From DATHSY01 sp046729855 (GTDB lineage Bacteria > Actinomycetota > UBA4738 > HRBIN12): 58,725 nucleotides of DNA. The notes under the pieces were generated by a model. That model was not told where the DNA came from. It searched no databases and saw only the letters and a list, made by a program, of their open reading frames with translations. The DNA lies in NCBI GenBank assembly GCA_046729855.1, contig JBKPHM010000034.1, forward strand, positions 1-58,725, written 5' to 3'. Of the stretch, positions 17,053 through 23,855 are shown piece after piece. Position 1 is the first letter of the stretch. Every line of letters begins with the position of its first letter. A program made the translations under genes and the position numbers.

Positions 17053-17730
17053 TTGGAGTTCGCCGACCTGCGACAGGCGGTCTGGCGGGCGAACCGGCAG
17101 CTGCCGACGCTCGGCCTCGTCGTGATGCACAGCGGCAACGTGAGCGGCGTGCACCGGGATACGGGGCTCGTGCTGATCAAGCCGAGCGGCGTCGACTACG
17201 AAGCGCTCCGGCCCGAGGATCTGGCCGTCGTCGCACTCGACGGAAGCCCGGTCGAGACCGACCGAGTGCCGGACGGCGTGCCGGGCACGCTGCGGCCGAG
17301 CGTCGACACTCCGCACCACCTGGCCGTGTACCGACTTGATCCGTCGATCGGCGGCGTCGTCCACACGCACTCGAACCACGCGACGGCGTGGGCGGCGGCC
17401 GGGCGAGCGATCCCCTGCGCGCTCACCGCGATGGCCGACGAGTTCGGCGGCGAGATCCCGTGTGCGCCGTACGCGGACAACGAGGGCGACCACATCGGCG
17501 AGGCGATCCTCGCGGCACGGACCCGGGCCCCTGCCGTGCTGCTGGCCGGTCACGGCGTGTTCGCCTTCGACGAGACTCCGACCAAGGCGTTGAAGGCGGC
17601 GGCGATGGTCGAGGACGCCGCGAAGACGCTTTCGATCGCGATGGGTCTTGGCGAGGTTCGCCCGCTCCCGCCCGAGGAGATCGAGAGGTGGTGGACGCGG
17701 TACCACGCGACGTACGGGCAGGTGACCTGA
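17053..17730 (+). CDS. Class II aldolase/epimerase, L-ribulose-5-phosphate 4-epimerase type
   Basis: 225 residues. SGNVSG (28-33), IKPSGV, the zinc pair His104/His106 in HTHSNH and His167 in LLAGHG match the AraD/UlaF/FucA family. Such enzymes epimerise L-ribulose-5-phosphate or cleave sugar phosphates to dihydroxyacetone phosphate and an aldehyde. The start is TTG, directly after the previous stop, with GGGAGG upstream; no better in-frame start exists. With the epimerase-like gene at 819-1556 it could feed the pentose-phosphate route. Confidence 0.88.
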   Translation: MEFADLRQAVWRANRQLPTLGLVVMHSGNVSGVHRDTGLVLIKPSGVDYEALRPEDLAVVALDGSPVETDRVPDGVPGTLRPSVDTPHHLAVYRLDPSIGGVVHTHSNHATAWAAAGRAIPCALTAMADEFGGEIPCAPYADNEGDHIGEAILAARTRAPAVLLAGHGVFAFDETPTKALKAAAMVEDAAKTLSIAMGLGEVRPLPPEEIERWWTRYHATYGQVT

Positions 17731-17764
17731 TGGGGTTCGCGCGGTCTCTGAGCCAGGAGGATTG

Positions 17765-18649
17765 ATGGAACACGTCGACCCGCGCGAACTCGAACGCTGG
17801 TGCCGCGTCCCGGTCGATGAGCTCGAGCGGCACGGCCCACGGGTCCCGTTCCGCATCGTCGCCGACGCCGACGAGATGGGCCGACTGATGGCGCGCGAGC
17901 TCGCCGACCTGGTCGAGGCGAACGACGCGGAGGGACGCCCGACACGTGCGATCGTGCCGTGCGGACCGTCGGGCTGGTATGTGCCCTGGGTCGAGGAGGT
18001 CAACACGCGGCGGATCTCGCTGCGCGGGCTGACGGTGTTCCACATGGACGAGTGCCTGGACTGGCAGGGGCGTCCGCTTCCCGAGGGGCATCCCTACAAC
18101 TTCCGCTCCTTCATGGATCGGCACTTCTACGGCGGAATCGATCGCGAGCTCGCCGTTCCGGACGCGCAGCGGATGTGGCTGCTCCCGTCCACGGCCGACG
18201 CCGTCGCGGAGGCGATCGCGGGCGCGCCGATCGACCTGACGGTGGGCGGATGGGGACAGGACGGCCACCTCGCGTACAACCAGGCTCGGCGTAGCGCGTA
18301 CAGCCCTGTCGGGGTCGACGAGCTGGCCGGGTCGACGATCCGGATCCAGGACAACAGCGACGACACGGTGATCGCGCTGGGGCACCGGACGTTCGGCGGC
18401 GCGTACCAGTTCGTCCCGCCGATGTCGATCACGCTCGGCCTGCGCGAGTGCCTCTCGGCCGCGCGTGTGCGCGTGTACAGCGACACCGGTGCATGGAAGC
18501 AGACGGCGTTCCGCGTGGCGCTGTTCTCCGAACCGACACCCGAGTACCCGATCACCCTGCTACAACGCCATCCCGACGCGATCGTTACCGCGACTCGTGA
18601 GACGGCGAGCCACCCGCTCGCCGAGCACCCCGAGTGGCAGCTCTGGTGA
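17765..18649 (+). CDS. Glucosamine-6-phosphate deaminase (NagB)-like protein
   Basis: 294 residues. Conserved NagB segments: VPCGPSGWYVPW, FHMDECL with Asp95, and GGWGQDGHLAYNQ with Asp166 and His168. In E. coli NagB the Asp-His-Glu triad ends with a glutamate in IAFNEP; here that position is Gln173, so the catalytic triad is altered. The protein may have a changed substrate or reaction. ATG at 17765 has CAGGAGG four bases before; a TTG directly in front (17762) would sit too close to it. Last gene of the operon. Confidence 0.8.
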   Translation: MEHVDPRELERWCRVPVDELERHGPRVPFRIVADADEMGRLMARELADLVEANDAEGRPTRAIVPCGPSGWYVPWVEEVNTRRISLRGLTVFHMDECLDWQGRPLPEGHPYNFRSFMDRHFYGGIDRELAVPDAQRMWLLPSTADAVAEAIAGAPIDLTVGGWGQDGHLAYNQARRSAYSPVGVDELAGSTIRIQDNSDDTVIALGHRTFGGAYQFVPPMSITLGLRECLSAARVRVYSDTGAWKQTAFRVALFSEPTPEYPITLLQRHPDAIVTATRETASHPLAEHPEWQLW

Positions 18650-18658
18650 TGGGCGCCG

Positions 18659-19558
18659 CTACCCCGTGTCGCGGAGCACCGCGGCGGGGAGCCTGAAGCG
18701 CCGCTCAGCGAGCGCGAGCCATGCGCGGACGGCGGGACCGTCCAGCAGACCGGGCGCCGAGCGGATCGTGAAGTCCTCCGGCCGGACACGGTCGAGATCC
18801 GACACGAGGACCGGGAACGAGACGGTCGCCGATCGACGGGCTCGAGGCGAGTACGGTGCCACGACCGTCGACCCCGGCGCATTGCGCGACGGATCGAGCA
18901 TGACGCGATCGCCGCGCTTGGCCTTCCGGAACGCGTCCGTGACACGGTCGGGCTCGCGCGCGGCGACGCGCGCCGTGAGTGCCGCCGCGGCACCGCGGAG
19001 CTCGCGCATGCCGTACCGGCGTTCGATCGGGACGAGGACGTGCAGGCCCTTGCCGCCGGTCGTCTTGAGACCGACCTCCAGCCCGAGCGATCCGAGCTCG
19101 TCCAGGACGAGTCGGGCGACCGCGACGGCGTCCTCGAAGCGCCCCTCCGGTGGGTCGATGTCGAACACGAGCCAGTCCGGTCGGTCGAGCCGGTCGGCGC
19201 GGACGGGAGCCGGGTGGAACTCCAGGGCCGCCTGGTTGCCGAGCCATAGGAGCGTCTGCCGGTGATCGCAGATCACGTACCGGACGTCGCGGCGCGCGCT
19301 GGGCGCAGGGATCTCGACCGTGGCGATCCACGGTGGCGCGTACGACGACGCGGCCTTCTGGAAGTAGCGCTCGCCGTCTACGCCGTCGGGCGCGCGGACC
19401 ACCGTGAGCGGCCGGCGCCGGAGCCACGGCAGCATGTGGTCGGCGACCGCGTCGAGGTACTCGCGGTAGACGGCCTTCGTCACCCCGGCATCGGGCCATA
19501 ACAGCTTGTCGGGCCTCGAGACCTCGACCTCGTTGGGCGGGCGCGCCGGCACCCGCAC
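18659..19558 (-). CDS. LigD-type DNA polymerase/primase domain protein (stand-alone)
   Basis: 299 residues matching the archaeo-eukaryotic primase-like polymerase domain of LigD: SRPDKLLWPDAG, RYFQK, the catalytic pair Asp133/Asp135 in VFDIDPPEG, KTTGGKGLHV, and a third Asp in VMLDPSRNAPG. It can extend or fill ends during Ku-dependent non-homologous end joining. No ligase, nuclease or Ku gene is in the window, so this is a split form. Start GTG at 19558 after an AAAGGA-like site. A second candidate start at 19700 overlaps the nitroreductase stop as GTGA but is in another frame, so a frameshift in the N-terminal extension is possible. Confidence 0.85.
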   Translation of the reverse strand: MRVPARPPNEVEVSRPDKLLWPDAGVTKAVYREYLDAVADHMLPWLRRRPLTVVRAPDGVDGERYFQKAASSYAPPWIATVEIPAPSARRDVRYVICDHRQTLLWLGNQAALEFHPAPVRADRLDRPDWLVFDIDPPEGRFEDAVAVARLVLDELGSLGLEVGLKTTGGKGLHVLVPIERRYGMRELRGAAAALTARVAAREPDRVTDAFRKAKRGDRVMLDPSRNAPGSTVVAPYSPRARRSATVSFPVLVSDLDRVRPEDFTIRSAPGLLDGPAVRAWLALAERRFRLPAAVLRDTG

Positions 19559-19696
19559 AGTCTGACGGCTTTTCCTTTGCGCCGGGCGAAGCGTCAGCGT
19601 CTTCGAAGAGGAATACCTCGGGTGACGTGTCTTTCCAGTCCGTCGCTCCGACCGGACGGCTCAGGACGGGCGCCCAGATCGTCCGCAGGTTGCGAC

Positions 19697-20227
19697 TCAC
19701 CAGTCGCCGCGGTGAACCACGTCGTCGAAGGTGCGCCGATGAGGATGCGCCATCGGGCTGAGCGGCCGGTCAGCCGGGTAGCCGAGCGCGACGAACATCG
19801 CGGGCTCCCGATCCTGGGGCAGGCCCAGGACGCCACGGACCAGGGCCTGGTCCCCGATCGACGCGTGCCCGGTGCCGATCCCCAGATCGGCGGCCGCGAT
19901 CAAGATCGACATCGTCGCCTGGCCGAGGTCGTACCAGAGTGTGTCGCGCTCGTCCGGATCGTCGGGCGCGGGCATGACCAAGACGATGGTGGCCGCCGAC
20001 GTCGCGACGTGTGCCGCGTGACGCCAGGCGCGCGACAGTTCCCGCAGGCGATCACGGTCCGTCACGACGACGAAGTCCCACCCCTGCTGGTTCATCGAGG
20101 ACGGCGTGCGTCGTGCGGCCTCCAGGATCTGCTCGAGGTGTTCGTCCGGGATCGGCCGGTCCCTGTATGCACGGACGTTCCGGCGTGACCGGAGCGCATC
20201 CCACGTCTGCATGCGAAGAAGGTACAT
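19697..20227 (-). CDS. Nitroreductase-family FMN oxidoreductase
   Basis: 176 residues. SRRNVRAYRDRPIPDE at the start, SSMNQQGWDFVVV for FMN binding and a C-terminal GLPQDREPAMFVALGYP are typical of the nitroreductase family. Reduces nitro or quinone-type compounds or an unknown metabolite with NAD(P)H. ATG at 20227 has GAGGTTGAG upstream; the ATG at 20212 (MQTWDALRS) is an alternative with no visible ribosome site. Divergent from the racemase gene. Confidence 0.88.
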   Translation of the reverse strand: MYLLRMQTWDALRSRRNVRAYRDRPIPDEHLEQILEAARRTPSSMNQQGWDFVVVTDRDRLRELSRAWRHAAHVATSAATIVLVMPAPDDPDERDTLWYDLGQATMSILIAAADLGIGTGHASIGDQALVRGVLGLPQDREPAMFVALGYPADRPLSPMAHPHRRTFDDVVHRGDW

Positions 20228-20308
20228 CGTCTCAACCTCGAATCGGAGGCGATGCGCGCATGGTTGCCGCGTACCCGTATCGGCTCGACGGTAGGGTGGT
20301 TGGCACGG

Positions 20309-21019
20309 ATGAGGACGATCGGTCTTCTGGGAGGGATGAGCTGGGCGTCGTCGATTGAATACGAGCGCCTTATCAACGAAGAGGTGCACCGTCGCCTCGG
20401 AGGGAACCACTCGGCGGACCTCCTCATCCGCTCCTATGACTTCGCCGAGATCGAGGCGTTCCAGGAGGCCGCGGACTGGGCCGCCGCCGGGGCGCTGCTC
20501 GCGGGCGACGCTCTGCGGTTGCAAGAGGCCGGCGCCGAGCTGATCCTGCTGTGCACGAACACGATGCACCGGGCGGCGGACGTCATCGAGGCAGCCATCG
20601 ACGTACAGTTCCTGCACATCGCGGACGCAACAGCTCGTGCGGTCGGCCGAGCGGGCCTCCGACGGGTCGGTCTCCTCGGCACCCGATACACGATGGAGCA
20701 GGACTTCTACCGGGGGCGGTTGGAGCAGCGACATGGCATCGACGTGATCGTGCCTGCCGAGGCGGATCGAGCCGTCGTTCACGACGTCATCTATCGAGAA
20801 CTCGTCCGTGGCCTCGTCCGTGAGGGCTCGCGCAGGACCTACCTCGACATCATCGGCCGGCTCGTGGCCGAAGGGGCTGAGGGCGTGATCGCGGGGTGTA
20901 CCGAGATCGAGCTGCTCGTCGCCCCTGACGACGTCGAGTGCCCGTACTTCCCGACGACTCGCCTGCACGCGCTCGCCGCCGTCGATGCGGCCCTCAACGG
21001 TCCCACGGTTACGAGATGA
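20309..21019 (+). CDS. Aspartate/glutamate racemase family protein
   Basis: 236 residues. IGLLGGMSWASSIEYE at the start and the two catalytic cysteines Cys82 (LLCTNTMH) and Cys197 (AGCTEIELL) are the hallmark of the cofactor-independent Asp/Glu racemase family (YgeA/RacX type). Interconverts L- and D-amino acids, substrate not determinable here. ATG at 20309; TAGGGT 11 bases upstream may be its -10 box. Convergent with the MerR gene. Confidence 0.92.
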   Translation: MRTIGLLGGMSWASSIEYERLINEEVHRRLGGNHSADLLIRSYDFAEIEAFQEAADWAAAGALLAGDALRLQEAGAELILLCTNTMHRAADVIEAAIDVQFLHIADATARAVGRAGLRRVGLLGTRYTMEQDFYRGRLEQRHGIDVIVPAEADRAVVHDVIYRELVRGLVREGSRRTYLDIIGRLVAEGAEGVIAGCTEIELLVAPDDVECPYFPTTRLHALAAVDAALNGPTVTR

Positions 21020-21039
21020 GCTGAAAGCCTCCCTAGCGA

Positions 21040-21720
21040 TCACGCGCCTCCTTCACGCGCGGTCCGATCGGACGCAGACGCGGCACGAGACGAACGGAAG
21101 CGGAGCGCCGAGTGCCGCTCCTGCGCGAGCCTGCGGAGCGCGGAGAGAACGACGCCGAACACCACCGTGCCGATCACGACCCGCTCCATCGTCTCGGCGC
21201 GTGTGGCACCCGACGGGGTCGTCTTCGGGACCTCCACGCCCGCCAGTCGGTCGGCCGCCTTCGCGTACCTCTCGAAGAGCCGAGGGGTAGCGTTCGGCCA
21301 ACCCAGCCTCCGTAGCGTGGCGAGCGCGACGGCCAGCTCGTGGCGTCCCGGGCTGCTCGACGAGACGTTCCATCCGAGTTCGTCGAGGAAGCGGTCGACA
21401 TCCACTCGAGCCTGCGCCACCGATGGGTCGCCTTCCTGCCCCAGGTCCGGACCGAGCGCGCGGTGCGCGATGCCGAGGGCCTCGTGCATCGGGAGGTCGG
21501 GGTCGTCGACGGCCTGGAGGACGGCCCGGACGGTTACGAGCGGCATCCCGCCGACGTCGGCGAGGGCCCTGATCAAGCGAAGACGTCGGAGGTGTTCCTC
21601 GTCATACTCCGCCTGGTTCGTCGCGATGAGCTGGCCCGGCTGAAGCAGGCGCTCCCGCAGGTAGAACTTGATCGTCGGGATCGACACGCCCGACGCGTCG
21701 CGGAGCTCAGAGATCCTCAT
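21040..21720 (-). CDS. MerR-family transcriptional regulator
   Basis: 226 residues. The N-terminal winged helix-turn-helix (ISELRDASGVSIPTIKFYLRERLL) is clear; residues 75-226 are an effector region with a hydrophobic stretch near 180-195 (VVIGTVVFGVVL) that could lie in or against the membrane. It lacks the metal-binding Cys pattern of MerR or CueR. Divergent from the small membrane protein at 21815, with two palindromes in between, so it most likely controls that gene and itself. Confidence 0.88.
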   Translation of the reverse strand: MRISELRDASGVSIPTIKFYLRERLLQPGQLIATNQAEYDEEHLRRLRLIRALADVGGMPLVTVRAVLQAVDDPDLPMHEALGIAHRALGPDLGQEGDPSVAQARVDVDRFLDELGWNVSSSSPGRHELAVALATLRRLGWPNATPRLFERYAKAADRLAGVEVPKTTPSGATRAETMERVVIGTVVFGVVLSALRRLAQERHSALRFRSSRAASASDRTAREGGA

Positions 21721-21736
21721 CGATCCACCTGCGGGC

Positions 21737-21789
21737 TTGACACGTCAGTACGGATAGTAGCACTATCTATAAAAGATAGTGGAACTATC
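21737..21789. promoter_or_regulatory. MerR-regulated promoter with two tandem palindromic operators
   Basis: TTGACA (21737-21742) is a consensus -35. Downstream are two copies of GATAGT-N3-ACTATC, at 21753-21767 and 21775-21789, with centres 22 bp apart, i.e. two helical turns. The first copy occupies the -35/-10 spacer, the place where MerR-family activators bind. An AT-rich TATAAAA lies between the copies. The site serves the membrane-protein gene and probably also the divergent MerR gene. Confidence 0.7.
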
Positions 21790-21814
21790 CAGTACGAAAC
21801 AAGAGGAGGTTCGC

Positions 21815-22225
21815 ATGAGGGTCGCTCTGTCGCAAGATGCCCGGTCGACGGCCGGCATCCTGCTGCTCACGATCGTGGCGGTCGAGTACGGCGGCACCTT
21901 CATGCTGCGGGTCGTCCGCGGTCGACTTTCGATGACGCCGTTCCAGAAAGCCTTCGCGAGGGCCGGGCACGCTCACGCCGGGGTGCTGGTGGTCGCGGCC
22001 TTGATCTGTCAGCTCCTCGCCGACGCGGCGGACCTGCGCGGGTTCCCGGGGGCGCTCGCGCGGAGCGGCGTTCCGCTCGCCGCGATCCTGTTCCCGGCCG
22101 GCTTCTTCCTCTCCTCGATCGGGAAGGGGCGGACGGAGCCGAACCGGCTGATCTGGCTCCTCTACATCGGGGCGGCGGTGCTGGCCGCGAGCGTCATCTC
22201 GCTCGGCATCGGCCTGTTGGTCTGA
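21815..22225 (+). CDS. Small four-helix membrane protein, MerR-controlled
   Basis: 136 residues with about four hydrophobic helices: ILLLTIVAVEYGGTFML, a second near residues 50-65 (AGVLVVAALICQLLA), a third around 80-98 and a fourth at the C-terminus (VLAASVISLGIGLLV). ATG with AAGAGGAGG at the right distance. I do not recognise a functional family with certainty. Its position behind the MerR operator pair suggests it is induced by whatever the regulator senses. Confidence 0.75.
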   Translation: MRVALSQDARSTAGILLLTIVAVEYGGTFMLRVVRGRLSMTPFQKAFARAGHAHAGVLVVAALICQLLADAADLRGFPGALARSGVPLAAILFPAGFFLSSIGKGRTEPNRLIWLLYIGAAVLAASVISLGIGLLV

Positions 22226-22292
22226 GACACGACCGCTCGGGCGAAGGTGTTTGCTGCCGCCGATACCTCGGACGATGCTGTAGGGCAACCCC

Positions 22293-23855
22293 ATGTCCAC
22301 CGCCCCTCCCGTGCTCCCCGAGGCGATCCGCGCCGTAATCCTCGACATGGACGGCGTGATCACCGACACCGCGTCCGCTCACGCCGCGGCGTGGAAGCGT
22401 CTGTTCGACGACTACCTACGCAAGCGCGCGGATCGGACGCGTGAGCCGTTCGTGCCGTTCGAGGAGGACGACTACCGGCGCTTCGTGGATGGCAAGCCTC
22501 GCTTCGCCGGCGTCCAGGGCTTCCTGGCGTCCCGCGGGATCGAGCTCCCCGAGGGAGATCCCACCGACCAGCCGGATCGAGAGACCGTGACCGGGCTGGG
22601 GAACCGGAAGAACGAGCTGTTCCTCGAGCATCTCCGCCGGTACGGGGCCGACCCCTACCCGTCAACGGTGACCCTCGTCCGCGAGCTGCAGGCCCGTGGG
22701 ATCGGGACGGCCGCCGTATCCGCGAGCCGCAACATGTCCGAGGTCCTGGACGCCGCCGGGCTCACCGGGCTGTTCGCGGTGCGCGTGGACGGCGCGCTGG
22801 CCGCGGAGCTCGGCTTGCCCGGCAAGCCCGACCCGGCGATCTTCATCGAGGCCGCAAGGCGTCTCGGGGAGGAGCCCGCCCACGCGGCCGTGGTCGAGGA
22901 CGCGCTCGCGGGGGTGGAGGCGGGCAGCCGCGGCGGGTTCGGCCTTGTCGTCGGCGTCGATCGCACGGGACACGCCGACGCCCTTCGAGCCGCCGGGGCG
23001 GACATCGTCGTCTCCGATCTCGCCGAGCTCCACCTCCCCTTCGAGCGACGGAACGTTCGCGATCTCCCCGACGCCCTCGACCGCGCGGACGAGATCCGGT
23101 CGCTCCTCCCCGGCCGCCACCTCGCCGTCTTCCTCGACTACGACGGGACCCTGACGCCCATCGTCGAACGTCCCGAGGATGCGCTGCTGCCGGACCGAAC
23201 CCGCATGGCGATCGAGCGACTCGGGGCGCTCGTGCCCGTCGCGATCGTCAGCGGCCGTGACCTGGCGGACGTTCGGAACCTCGTCGGCGTCGAGCGGATC
23301 GCGTACGCGGGGAGCCACGGGTTCGACCTGGTCCTGCCGGACGGTTCGGCGCAGCAGCGCGCGACGGAATTCCTCCCGGATCTCGAGGCCGCAGCGGCGG
23401 AGCTCTCCGATGGTCTGGAGGCGTTCCCGGCCGCGCGGATCGAGCGGAAGGCGTTCGGCATCGCCGTGCACGTCCGTCAGCTGAGCGACGCCCTCGTGCC
23501 GTCGGTCGAGGCCCTCGTGGACGGCGTCGCCGCGGCGCATCCACGGCTGCGGCGGACGGGCGGCAAGAAGGTGTTCGAGCTGCGTCCGAACGTCGAGTGG
23601 GACAAGGGCAGGGCGCTCGAGCGGCTCGTCGAGGAGCTGCGGCTGGGCACCGACGTCCTCCCCACGTACATCGGGGACGACGAGACCGATGAGGACGCCT
23701 TCCGCGTCGTGCGCGAGGGTGGGCTGGGCATCGTCGCGCGCGGCGAGGGCGACGACCGGCCAACCCTCGCCCGATACGCCCTTCGCGATACCGGCGAGGT
23801 CCACCGGTTCCTCGAGCTCCTGATCGACATGACCTCGGCGCGGAGACAGACGTGA
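22293..23855 (+). CDS. Beta-phosphoglucomutase/trehalose-6-phosphatase fusion
   Basis: 520 residues with two HAD phosphatase-fold domains. Residues 1-250 are a beta-phosphoglucomutase-like HAD protein: nucleophile motif LDMDGVITDT (Asp18, Asp20), the lid region and GKPDPAIF. Residues 265-515 are OtsB: FLDYDGTLTPI (Asp282, Asp284), AIVSGRDLADV and YIGDDETDEDAF. The first would turn beta-glucose 1-phosphate into glucose 6-phosphate; the second dephosphorylates trehalose 6-phosphate. The stop overlaps the GH65 phosphorylase start (GTGA), so both ends of a trehalose route are made together. No trehalose-6-phosphate synthase is in the window. Confidence 0.9.
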   Translation: MSTAPPVLPEAIRAVILDMDGVITDTASAHAAAWKRLFDDYLRKRADRTREPFVPFEEDDYRRFVDGKPRFAGVQGFLASRGIELPEGDPTDQPDRETVTGLGNRKNELFLEHLRRYGADPYPSTVTLVRELQARGIGTAAVSASRNMSEVLDAAGLTGLFAVRVDGALAAELGLPGKPDPAIFIEAARRLGEEPAHAAVVEDALAGVEAGSRGGFGLVVGVDRTGHADALRAAGADIVVSDLAELHLPFERRNVRDLPDALDRADEIRSLLPGRHLAVFLDYDGTLTPIVERPEDALLPDRTRMAIERLGALVPVAIVSGRDLADVRNLVGVERIAYAGSHGFDLVLPDGSAQQRATEFLPDLEAAAAELSDGLEAFPAARIERKAFGIAVHVRQLSDALVPSVEALVDGVAAAHPRLRRTGGKKVFELRPNVEWDKGRALERLVEELRLGTDVLPTYIGDDETDEDAFRVVREGGLGIVARGEGDDRPTLARYALRDTGEVHRFLELLIDMTSARRQT

